The position numbers and the translations under genes were made by a program. DNA of 6,094 nucleotides. Source: an uncultured Alistipes sp. Its GTDB lineage: Bacteria; Bacteroidota; Bacteroidia; Bacteroidales; Rikenellaceae. The DNA lies in assembly GCA_900552955.1 (NCBI GenBank), contig USBO01000108.1, forward strand, positions 1 through 6,094, in the 5' to 3' direction. Each line of letters opens with the position of its first letter. Position 1 is the first letter of the stretch. Under the pieces are notes generated by a model. The model had not been told where the DNA came from, made no database searches, and saw only the letters and a program-made list of their open reading frames with translations. Below are positions 1 through 6,094 of the stretch, in pieces.

Positions 1-2
1 CC

Positions 3-1895
3 GACCATGACCTGAATCAGGACGAAGACCGTTCGATCACCTATCACCTCTACGGAGGCGACTGGGAAAACCGGCTCAAGCAGGAAATGCTGCTGGGCAT
101 CGGCGGCATCCGCGCCCTCAACGCCTTGGGCATCCGGCAGGACGTCTACCACTGCAACGAGGGGCATGCCGCCCTCATCGGCATCGAACGCATCCGCGAC
201 CTGATCCACGAACAAAGGCTTTCGTTCGGCGAAGCGCTGGAAGTCGTCCGCTCGTCGTCGCTCTTCACGACGCACACGCCGGTTCCGGCCGGGCACGACG
301 CTTTCCCGGAGTCGATGATCCGGCAATACATGTCGCACTACCCCGACCGGCTGGGCATCACGTGGGAACAGTTCGTCAATCTGGGCAAGACCGACCCGAA
401 CGATCCCAACGAGAAATTCTCGATGAGCTTTCTGGCCTGCAACCTCTCGCAGGAGGTCAACGGCGTGTCGTGGCTCCACGGCGAGGTGTCGAAGGACATT
501 CTGGGCAACATGTGGCCCGGCTACTTCAAGAACGAGCTCCACATCGGCTACGTCACCAACGGCGTGCACTTCCCCACGTGGTGCGCCTCGAACCTGCGGC
601 GGCTCTACATGCGCTACTTCGCCGACGGATTCTCGGGCCACGACTACGACATCCCCGCATGGCAGAAGGTGCACGACATCCCCGCCGTGGAGCTGTGGCA
701 GGAGCGCATCTTCCTCAAGCGCAAGCTGGTGGACCACATCCGCAAGCGCTACAGCGACCCCGCGCAGGTGCGCATCGACTCGCCCCGCCAGATGGTGCAG
801 ATCGTCGAAGGGATCAAGCCCGACGTGCTGACCATCGGCTTCGCGCGGCGCTTCGCCACCTACAAGCGCGCCTACCTGCTCTTCACGAACCTCGACCGCC
901 TCTCGGCGATCGTCAACAACAAGGAGCGGCCCGTGCAGTTCATCTTCGCGGGAAAGGCCCATCCCAACGACAAGCCCGGGCAGGATCTCATCAAACGCAT
1001 CGTCGAGGTGGCGGCCATGCCGCAATTCGTCGGGAAAATTCTCTTCCTGCAGAACTACGACATGGAATTGGCGCGAAAAATGGTGCAGGGTGTGGATGTG
1101 TGGCTCAACACGCCGACCCGTCCGCTCGAGGCTTCGGGAACGTCGGGCGAGAAGTGCGTCATGAACGGCGTGCTGCAATTCTCGGTGCTCGACGGCTGGT
1201 GGGTCGAGGGTTACAAGGAGGGCGCCGGTTGGGCGCTGCCCATGGAGCGCACCTTCGCCGACCAGCGGTTCCAGGACGAACTCGACGCCGAGATGATCTA
1301 CAACACCATCGAGGAGCAGATCGCGCCGCTCTACTACAAGCGCGACGCGCAGAACATCCCGCAGGAGTGGATCCGGTCCGTCAAGCGGTGCGTGGCCGAC
1401 GTGGCGTCGAACTTCACGACCAACCGCATGATGCGCGACTACGAGGAGCGCTTCTACGGCAAGCTGGCCGCACGCCGGCACGAGATCGTGGCGGGAGACT
1501 ACACGCTGGCACGCGAGATCGCCGCGTGGAAACGCAAGATCTCGGCCGCATGGGACAAAGTGCGCGTGGTGGAGGTCAGACAGGCGAAGATCGACCGCGA
1601 GGCGATGTTCGTCGGCGAACGCTACACCTTCGAACTGAAGATCGACGTCGCCGACCTGCGGCCCGAGGACATCGGCGCCGAACTGGTCGTGGCCAAGCAG
1701 ATCGAGTACGGCCAGCCGGTCAACGTGATCGAAACCGTGCCGCTCGAGCGCACGGCCGCCGACGGGACGACGGTCACCTACACGCTCGACTACCGCTCGA
1801 CACGCTCGGGTTCGTTCGACGTGGCCCTGCGCATCTTCCCCTCCAACCCGCGCCTGCCCCACCGCATGGACTTCGCGCTGGTGAAGTGGGCATAA
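3..1895 (+). CDS. glgP: alpha-glucan (glycogen) phosphorylase, 5'-truncated by the window edge
   Basis: GT35 phosphorylase that releases glucose-1-phosphate from non-reducing ends of glycogen or maltodextrin using pyridoxal phosphate; expected in the cytoplasm. The frame is open from base 3, and the residues before the Met at 87 already match the family (HLYGGDWENRLKQEMLLGIG), so that Met is internal. Further family motifs are NEGHAA (near 156-173), TTHTPVPAGHDAF (near 267-305), IGFARRFATYKRA (834-872) and FAGKAHPND (near 948-974). The cofactor motif EASGTSGEK (1128-1154) keeps the PLP-binding Lys at 1152-1154 and is followed by MNGV and SVLDGWW. The segment from about 1560 to the stop reads as a C-terminal beta-rich domain, as in the shorter bacterial/archaeal alpha-glucan phosphorylases rather than the E. 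coli MalP type. About 630 residues are visible; family members are near 850, so roughly 220 are probably missing. No frameshift or lost key residue seen. Family sure; preferred substrate (glycogen or maltodextrin) not readable. Confidence 0.95.
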   Translation, partial: DHDLNQDEDRSITYHLYGGDWENRLKQEMLLGIGGIRALNALGIRQDVYHCNEGHAALIGIERIRDLIHEQRLSFGEALEVVRSSSLFTTHTPVPAGHDAFPESMIRQYMSHYPDRLGITWEQFVNLGKTDPNDPNEKFSMSFLACNLSQEVNGVSWLHGEVSKDILGNMWPGYFKNELHIGYVTNGVHFPTWCASNLRRLYMRYFADGFSGHDYDIPAWQKVHDIPAVELWQERIFLKRKLVDHIRKRYSDPAQVRIDSPRQMVQIVEGIKPDVLTIGFARRFATYKRAYLLFTNLDRLSAIVNNKERPVQFIFAGKAHPNDKPGQDLIKRIVEVAAMPQFVGKILFLQNYDMELARKMVQGVDVWLNTPTRPLEASGTSGEKCVMNGVLQFSVLDGWWVEGYKEGAGWALPMERTFADQRFQDELDAEMIYNTIEEQIAPLYYKRDAQNIPQEWIRSVKRCVADVASNFTTNRMMRDYEERFYGKLAARRHEIVAGDYTLAREIAAWKRKISAAWDKVRVVEVRQAKIDREAMFVGERYTFELKIDVADLRPEDIGAELVVAKQIEYGQPVNVIETVPLERTAADGTTVTYTLDYRSTRSGSFDVALRIFPSNPRLPHRMDFALVKWA

Positions 1896-1937
1896 GCCCT
1901 CACGGCGGCCGGTTAGCGGCTGCGGCGGAAGAGACTT

Positions 1938-1974
1938 GTTCCCGCTCCCGGGGCGACGCCCCGGGAGCGGGAAC
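1938..1974 (+). terminator. perfect 17-bp hairpin, possible transcript end without U-tract
   Basis: The arms 1938-1954 (GTTCCCGCTCCCGGGGC) and 1958-1974 are exact reverse complements around the 3-nt loop GAC, giving a very GC-rich stem. It begins 43 bases after the phosphorylase stop, where a terminator or mRNA-stabilising stem would sit. The following bases are CGGTAACGC, with no T-run, and the opposite strand has no T-run either, so it is not a canonical intrinsic terminator. It could instead be a REP-like repeat, a 3'-end protecting stem or a Rho-linked end. The structure is certain; the function is a guess. Confidence 0.5.
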
Positions 1975-2065
1975 CGGTAACGCAAAATTTCGGCAACCCG
2001 TCTGTGCGAAGGAGGTGCCGCCCCGAAAGGACGGAGGAGTGAGAGGCTGCGATTTTTACGTTCCC

Positions 2066-2096
2066 GTTATTGGAAAACCGGATAATTTTCAATAAC
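2066..2096. promoter_or_regulatory. AT-rich dyad overlapping the promoter candidate (possible operator)
   Basis: GTTATTG at 2066-2072 is the exact reverse complement of CAATAAC at 2090-2096. The pairing continues inward through one G-T and three A-T pairs, giving an 11-bp stem around a 9-base centre. The left half covers the -33 TTG and the right half runs into the -7 box, so a dimeric regulator bound here would cover the promoter. It could equally be a weak RNA stem or the end of a repeat element. No known regulator site is recognised. Confidence 0.35.
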
Positions 2097-2100
2097 TTTA
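2069..2100 (+). promoter_or_regulatory. Bacteroidetes-type -33/-7 promoter candidate for the debranching enzyme gene
   Basis: ATTG at 2069-2072 resembles the -33 element (TTTG). TAACTTTA at 2093-2100 matches the -7 consensus TAnnTTTG in all but the last base. The spacer is 20 bp, within the usual range for the Bacteroidetes primary sigma factor. Transcription would begin near 2107, leaving a leader of about 25 nt before the ATG at 2132. A second -7-like string, TAATTTTC at 2083-2090, has no good partner upstream. Confidence 0.5.
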
Positions 2101-2131
2101 CTGAAACGATCCTAAACACCACGAGATAACC

Positions 2132-4234
2132 ATGTCTGCACTCACTTTCGACAAGAACGAACTGGGCAACCTCGAATACTCGCTGCAACGCGAGATGCTC
2201 TCGACCGACCGCCGCGGCGGCTACATGAGCACCACGATCGTCTGCTGCAATACGCGCAGGTATCACGGACTGATGGTCGCACCCATCGGCGAAGACGACC
2301 GCACCTGCGTGCTGCTGTCATCGCTCGACGAGACCATCGTCCGGCAGGAGCAGTCGTTCAACCTGGCCATTCACCGTTTCCGCGGCGTATACGAGCCGCG
2401 CGGCCACAAATACATCACCGACTTCGCCTACACGCCCACCCCGACGATCACCTACCGCGTGGGCGGCGTCATCCTGCGCAAGGAGCTGCTCTGGATTCAC
2501 AAACGCACGCAACTGATGATCCGCTACACGCTGCTCGACACGCCGTCGGAGATCCGGCTGCGGCTGCGGCCCTTCTTCGCCTACCGCGACAAGGAGGCGC
2601 TCACTCACGCCAACATGGAGGCCAACGGACGCTCCTATCCCGTGCCGGGCGGCGTGAAGAACCGCCTCTACGAAGGCTATCCGTGGCTCTACCTCCAGAC
2701 CGACCGACCCGACGCCGAGTTCGTGGCGGCGCCCGACTGGTGGTACGGGTTCGAATATCCGCAGGAGCTGGAGCGCGGGTACGACGGCTACGAGGATCTG
2801 CTGACGACGGGCTATTTCGAGCTGGCGCTGGCGAAAGGGCAGAGCGTGATCTTCTCGGCCTCGGCCGAGCGGATGGAGTCGGCCGGAGAGATCGACACGC
2901 TTTTCGAACATGCCCTGACGCGCCGCACGCACAAAATCGACTTCCGCAGCATGCTGCGCCACTCGGCCCGGCAGTTCGTCATCCGGCGGCCCGACGGCCG
3001 CACGGAGGTGATGGCCGGCTACCCGTGGCTCACGGCGCAGATCGCCCGCGAGGCCTTCATGGCGCTGCCGGGCATCACGCTCGAACAGGAGCACAAGGAG
3101 GACTGCCTCGACGTGCTCGACAGCGTGTGCCGCACGCTGCGCGACGGCGACTTCGGCGGCTCGGCATCCGCCGCGCAGGAGGCCGACGCCCCGCTGTGGT
3201 TCTTCTACACGCTGCAGGAGCTGGAATCCGAGATCGGCGGCCGCGAGATCTGGCGCCGCTACGGCGAGGCGATGAAATCGGTCCTCGCCGCCTACCGCCG
3301 CGGCATCGGGGGCCGCGTGGCGCTGCACGACAACGGGCTGATCTGGGCCTCGGACGACCGCGTGGCGCTCACGTGGATGAACTCCTATGCGGACGGGCGT
3401 CCCGTCACCCCGCGCAACGGCTATCAGGTGGAGGTGAACGCTCTGTGGTACAACGCCGTGCGCTACACCCTGGCGCTGGCCGGCGAGGCTGGCGACGAGG
3501 CGTTCGTCGCCGCGTGGCGCGAGATGCCGCAGCGCACCGCCGACGCCTTCCTCGAAAAGTTCTGGCTGCCGGAGGAGGGCTATCTGGCCGACTTCGTGAA
3601 CGACGCCGAGACCAACCGCTTCATCCGCCCCAACATGGTGGTGGCCTGCGGACTGGACTACACGATGCTCGACGAGGAGCGGACGATCGCCGTGCTGCAG
3701 GTCGTCCGTCAAAACCTGCTCACCCCCAAAGGGCTGCGCTCGCTCTCGCCGCAGAACCCGCTCTACAACGGCACCTACGCCGGCGACGACCGCACGCGTT
3801 CCTACGCCGCGATGAACGGCACGGTGTGGGTGTGGCCGCTGCCCTTCTACGTCAAGGCGCGCTACACGCTCACGGGAGCCGGATTCACGCCCGAGGTCGA
3901 GCGGCTGCTGGCCGGATTCGAGGAGGACATTCAGTGCCACGGCATCGGTTCGATCTCGAAGATGTACGACGCCGACCCGCCCTTCGCTCCCAAGAGCGCC
4001 ATCTCCTATGCGTGGAGCGTCGGGGCCGTGCTGGAGCTCTACCGGCTCATGGAGCGGTTCGATCCGGCGCGCGCAGAGGGGCGGAGCGCCCCGACGGACG
4101 CACGCACGGCCGGCACGGCGAAATCCCGCACGGCGGCAGCGACCGCCGCGGCGACGAAACCCGCCAAGCGCACGAAAACTTCCGCCGGAGCCAGATCCGT
4201 GCGCAGAACAGAACGTAAAACCGTTAAAAAATAG
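2132..4234 (+). CDS. glycogen debranching enzyme (amylo-alpha-1,6-glucosidase type) with basic C-terminal tail
   Basis: 700-residue cytoplasmic enzyme expected to hydrolyse alpha-1,6 branch stubs of glycogen. The N-terminal part (about 1-260) is the bacterial/archaeal debranching N-domain, recognised by RRGGY (27-31) and NTRRYHGL (40-47). The C-terminal part (about 270-643) is the (alpha/alpha)6 debranching catalytic domain (GH133-like): AGYPW (near 296), ALPGITL (near 311), DNGLIWA (near 397), TWMNS (414-418), TPRNGYQVEVNALWYNA (426-442), LTPKGLRSLSP and NGTVWVWP (562-569). The Asp expected before the ALPG segment is Glu307, and the usual YHQGTVW reads YAAMNGTVW (558-566), so catalytic competence is worth testing. 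Relatives end near 640-650; here residues 644-700 form an additional basic tail. The ATG at 2132 fits the family N-terminus, has an A-rich leader and no Shine-Dalgarno. The next gene starts 6 bases after the stop. Family assignment is strong; activity is inferred. Confidence 0.92.
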   Translation: MSALTFDKNELGNLEYSLQREMLSTDRRGGYMSTTIVCCNTRRYHGLMVAPIGEDDRTCVLLSSLDETIVRQEQSFNLAIHRFRGVYEPRGHKYITDFAYTPTPTITYRVGGVILRKELLWIHKRTQLMIRYTLLDTPSEIRLRLRPFFAYRDKEALTHANMEANGRSYPVPGGVKNRLYEGYPWLYLQTDRPDAEFVAAPDWWYGFEYPQELERGYDGYEDLLTTGYFELALAKGQSVIFSASAERMESAGEIDTLFEHALTRRTHKIDFRSMLRHSARQFVIRRPDGRTEVMAGYPWLTAQIAREAFMALPGITLEQEHKEDCLDVLDSVCRTLRDGDFGGSASAAQEADAPLWFFYTLQELESEIGGREIWRRYGEAMKSVLAAYRRGIGGRVALHDNGLIWASDDRVALTWMNSYADGRPVTPRNGYQVEVNALWYNAVRYTLALAGEAGDEAFVAAWREMPQRTADAFLEKFWLPEEGYLADFVNDAETNRFIRPNMVVACGLDYTMLDEERTIAVLQVVRQNLLTPKGLRSLSPQNPLYNGTYAGDDRTRSYAAMNGTVWVWPLPFYVKARYTLTGAGFTPEVERLLAGFEEDIQCHGIGSISKMYDADPPFAPKSAISYAWSVGAVLELYRLMERFDPARAEGRSAPTDARTAGTAKSRTAAATAAATKPAKRTKTSAGARSVRRTERKTVKK
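4061..4231 (+). other. disordered basic Ala/Thr/Lys/Arg-rich tail of the debranching enzyme
   Basis: Codons 644-700, after the last catalytic-domain helix (LYRLMERF), encode a low-complexity tail. By count, 16 of 57 residues are Lys or Arg and only four are Asp or Glu; most of the rest are Ala, Thr and Ser, with KPAKRTKT-like stretches and a VKK end. It resembles histone-H1-like or other polyanion-binding tails and has no catalytic motif. The DNA shifts from GC-rich to A-rich in the last 30 bases. It may be a disordered anchor to glycogen, nucleic acid or a partner protein, or simply a neutral extension. Confidence 0.7.
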
Positions 4235-4240
4235 TCAGTC

Positions 4241-5563
4241 ATGAGAGTGTTAATGTTCGGATGGGAATTTCCCCCTCATATCGCAGGCGGTCTGGGTACG
4301 GCCTGCTACGGCATGACGCGCGGGCTGGCCCGTAACGGTGTCGAAGTGACTTTCGTCATGCCCCGCGCCTTCGGCGACGAGGATCAGCGGTTCGCCCGCG
4401 TGGTCAACGCCAGCGACGTGGAAACGCTCGCGGGATCCGCCCAGAGCGGCGCGGAGGATCTGTGGAGCAAGATGTCGTTCATCCATATCGACTCGAACAT
4501 GGTGCCCTACGTCTCGCCCGAAGAGTACGCGACCTATCACGAGGAGTACGTCCGCACGGGCCGCAAGACGTGGGAGACGAGCGACGTCTGGAAGCAGCGC
4601 TACACCTTCTCGGGAAAATACGGCGCCAACCTCATGGAGGAGGTGGCGCGCTATGCGATGGTCGCGGCGCAGGTGGCACGCGATCTGGAGGGGCAGTTCG
4701 ACGTGATCCACGCCCACGACTGGCTCACCTACTTCGCCGGCATCGCCGCCAAACGCGTCTCGGGCAAACCGCTGGTGGTGCACATGCACGCCACGGAGTT
4801 CGACCGCAGCGGCGAGAACATCAACACGCAGACCTATGCCATCGAACGCGCGGGCATGGAGGCCGCCGACCGCGTGATCGCCGTGTCGAACCTCACGCGC
4901 AACATCGTCATCGGCCGCTACGGCATTCCGGCCGAGAAGGTCGTCACGGTGCACAACGCCGTGCGCTTCGCCGAGGCGCAGAGCGCCGCACCCGAACGCG
5001 GCGTGGAGGACAGGATCGTCACCTTTCTGGGGCGCATCACCTACCAGAAAGGGCCCGACTACTTCGTCGAGGCGGCCGCCAAGGTGCTCCGGCGCATGCC
5101 CGACGTGCGCTTCGTGATGGCCGGCTCGGGCGACATGATGAACCACGTCATCCGCCGCGTGGCGCGGCTGGGCATCGCCGACCGCTTCCACTTCACGGGG
5201 TTCCTGCGCGGCGAGGACGTGCACCGCATGTTCCAGTTGTCGGACGTCTACGTGATGCCCTCGGTGTCGGAGCCGTTCGGCATCTCGCCGCTCGAGGCGA
5301 TGCGTTCGAACGTGCCGGTCATCATCTCCAAGCAGAGCGGCGTGGCCGAGGTGCTCGACTACGCGCTCAAGGTCGATTACTGGGACGTGGACGCCCTCGC
5401 GGATGCGATCCACGGCCTGCTGGCCTACCCCGCGCTGGCGAAAATGTTCGCCGAGAAGGGCCTCAACGAGGTGACGGGACTCAAATGGGACAACGCCGCC
5501 GCCAAGATCAAGGCGGTCTACGAGGATGCGATCGGCGAAGCGGCCGCACGCCGGGCGAAGTAA
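4241..5563 (+). CDS. GT4-type glycosyltransferase, probable glycogen (alpha-1,4-glucan) synthase
   Basis: 440-residue GT-B glycosyltransferase expected to add glucose from a nucleotide sugar to alpha-1,4-glucan chains. The N-terminal Rossmann half opens with MRVLMFGWEFPPHIAGGLG, the glycine loop at 15-19, and continues with HAHDW (157-161) and HMHATEFDR (181-189). The C-terminal half has LGRITYQKG, giving the donor-binding pair Arg265 and Lys270, then AGSGDM, and SEPFGISPLE, with the retaining-enzyme E-x7-E pair Glu344 and Glu352. The size fits GT4 rather than classical GT5 GlgA (about 480), and the GT5 signature KTGGL is replaced by IAGGL. No signal peptide or membrane segment is visible. 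It starts 6 bases after the debranching enzyme stop, so the two are probably co-transcribed; there is no Shine-Dalgarno, only A-rich sequence. The glycogen role rests mainly on its neighbours; transfer to another acceptor is possible. Confidence 0.88.
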   Translation: MRVLMFGWEFPPHIAGGLGTACYGMTRGLARNGVEVTFVMPRAFGDEDQRFARVVNASDVETLAGSAQSGAEDLWSKMSFIHIDSNMVPYVSPEEYATYHEEYVRTGRKTWETSDVWKQRYTFSGKYGANLMEEVARYAMVAAQVARDLEGQFDVIHAHDWLTYFAGIAAKRVSGKPLVVHMHATEFDRSGENINTQTYAIERAGMEAADRVIAVSNLTRNIVIGRYGIPAEKVVTVHNAVRFAEAQSAAPERGVEDRIVTFLGRITYQKGPDYFVEAAAKVLRRMPDVRFVMAGSGDMMNHVIRRVARLGIADRFHFTGFLRGEDVHRMFQLSDVYVMPSVSEPFGISPLEAMRSNVPVIISKQSGVAEVLDYALKVDYWDVDALADAIHGLLAYPALAKMFAEKGLNEVTGLKWDNAAAKIKAVYEDAIGEAAARRAK

Positions 5564-5585
5564 AAACACAAAACGACATACCACC
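5564..5585 (+). promoter_or_regulatory. A-rich 22-nt leader before the GH57 gene
   Basis: The spacer AAACACAAAACGACATACCA (then CC) has no Shine-Dalgarno complement and no terminator. It is unstructured and A-rich, the usual type of translation leader in Bacteroidetes. Its short length supports co-transcription with the upstream glycosyltransferase. Confidence 0.4.
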
Positions 5586-6094
5586 ATGAAAACGATCTGT
5601 CTCTATTTTCAGGTTCATCAGCCCTGGCGGCTGAAGACCTATCGGTTCTTCAATATGGGCGTGGATCACAACTATCTCGACGATCTGACGAACCACGCCA
5701 TCCTGCAGAAGGTGGCACGCCAGTGCTATCTGCCCATGAATGCGCTGCTGCTCAAGCTCATCAGGGAGCAGCAGGGCAAGTTCCGCTGCTCGTTCTCGAT
5801 CACCGGATCGGCCGTCGAGCAGTTCCGCGCCTACGCCCCCGAGGTGCTCGACTCGTTCCGCGAACTGGCCGCCACGGGATGCGTGGAGTTTCTGGCCGAG
5901 ACCTATTCGCACTCGCTGGCCTCGCTCGTCGACGAAGAGGAGTTCGTAGCCCAAGTCCGCCGGCATGCCCGGACGATCGAATCCGAATTCGGCGTGAAGC
6001 CCAAAGCGTTCCGCAACACGGAGCTCATCTATTCGGACCGCATCGGCGAAATCGTCGCCTCGATGGGCTACCGCACGATGCTGACCGAAGGCGC
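5586..6094 (+). CDS. GH57 alpha-amylase-like glycoside hydrolase, 3'-truncated by the window edge
   Basis: The frame from the ATG at 5586 stays open to the window end (169 complete codons). The product begins MKTICLYFQVHQPWRLKTYR. HQP at residues 11-13 is GH57 conserved motif 1. GCVEFLAETYSHSL (starting near residue 99) is the motif 2 region. FRNTELIYSD (residues 142-151) is the segment carrying the expected catalytic nucleophile, Glu146 (codon 6021-6023), and resembles archaeal GH57 alpha-amylases such as the M. jannaschii type. The catalytic Asp and the C-terminal helical domain lie beyond the window. GH57 enzymes are retaining and include alpha-amylases, 4-alpha-glucanotransferases, amylopullulanases and branching enzymes. 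In this setting it should trim or rearrange the intracellular glucan. No signal peptide is visible, which agrees with a cytoplasmic role. Probable third gene of the operon. GH57 membership is secure; exact activity is open. Confidence 0.9.
   Translation, partial: MKTICLYFQVHQPWRLKTYRFFNMGVDHNYLDDLTNHAILQKVARQCYLPMNALLLKLIREQQGKFRCSFSITGSAVEQFRAYAPEVLDSFRELAATGCVEFLAETYSHSLASLVDEEEFVAQVRRHARTIESEFGVKPKAFRNTELIYSDRIGEIVASMGYRTMLTEG

Larger units (their letters stand above)
1896..2131. other. 236-bp intergenic region between phosphorylase and debranching enzyme genes
   Basis: No convincing gene is present. The left part is GC-rich and contains a perfect 17-bp hairpin. The middle (about 1990-2045) is purine-rich and carries AAGGAGGTG at 2009-2017 and GGAGGAG at 2033-2039. 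The right part (about 2050-2131) becomes strongly AT-rich and holds a promoter candidate with an overlapping dyad. The heptamer GTTCCCG occurs both at the outer edge of the hairpin (1938-1944) and at 2060-2066. The region probably ends the phosphorylase transcript and starts that of the downstream genes; this is inferred from layout alone. Confidence 0.7.

Noticed and set aside
2081..2090. TAATTTTC as an alternative -7 box
   Set aside because: No TTG-like -33 element lies 19-21 bases upstream; the TAACTTTA box with the TTG at 2070-2072 is the better pair.
362..2095. 577-codon + strand frame overlapping the phosphorylase and the intergenic region
   Set aside because: Arg/Ala/His-rich shadow translation of the phosphorylase; its only part outside a real gene is intergenic and has no support as protein.
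2039..2095. 18-codon GTG-initiated ORF after GGAGGAG
   Set aside because: The spacing from the purine motif to the GTG is too short, the peptide has no recognisable features, and it overlaps the promoter candidate.
2318..3940. 540-codon open frame on the minus strand, opposite the debranching enzyme gene
   Set aside because: The translation is low-complexity (Arg/Val/His/Gly-rich) and lacks domain motifs. It arises from GC-rich third codon positions of the clearly real + strand gene.
4250..5587. 445-codon open frame on the minus strand, opposite the glycosyltransferase gene
   Set aside because: Same GC-bias shadow: repetitive His/Val/Arg/Asp composition with no recognisable fold, covering a well-supported gene.
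1..6094. CRISPR array, tRNA/rRNA, insertion sequence or phage genes
   Set aside because: No regularly spaced direct repeats, transposase or integrase motifs, cloverleaf or rRNA signature strings were seen on either strand.

Overview
The window looks like a chromosomal segment from a GC-rich member of the Bacteroidales, most likely Alistipes or a relative (Rikenellaceae). This is an inference. It rests on the protein types, on the absence of Shine-Dalgarno motifs before the three visible starts (the leaders are A-rich instead), on a Bacteroidetes-style -33/-7 promoter candidate, and on high coding GC judged by eye. Four genes, all on the + strand, encode enzymes of glycogen / storage alpha-glucan metabolism.

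Layout. Positions 3-1895 hold the C-terminal three quarters or so of an alpha-glucan (glycogen) phosphorylase whose start lies left of the window. Positions 1896-2131 form the only sizeable intergenic region (236 bp). It holds a perfect 17-bp hairpin with a 3-nt loop, an orphan AAGGAGGTG, and an AT-rich dyad overlapping a plausible promoter. Positions 2132-4234 encode a glycogen debranching enzyme (amylo-alpha-1,6-glucosidase type) with an unusual 57-residue basic, Ala/Thr-rich tail. Six bases later, 4241-5563 encodes a GT4-fold glycosyltransferase, the probable glycogen synthase of this lineage. After 22 more bases a GH57 alpha-amylase-like gene starts at 5586 and runs off the right edge.

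How they work together. The glycosyltransferase would extend alpha-1,4-glucan chains. The phosphorylase would release glucose-1-phosphate from chain ends, the debranching enzyme would deal with alpha-1,6 branch stubs, and the GH57 enzyme would cut or rearrange internal alpha-1,4 linkages. Debranching enzyme, synthase and GH57 are spaced like one operon. The phosphorylase is co-directional but separated by the intergenic region, which may end its transcript and start that of the downstream three. No ADP-glucose pyrophosphorylase or GH13 branching enzyme lies in the window.

No wholly new system is evident. The points most worth a second look are divergence at expected active-site motifs of the debranching enzyme, its histone-H1-like tail, and the structured intergenic region. 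All family assignments come from reading motifs, without database searches.
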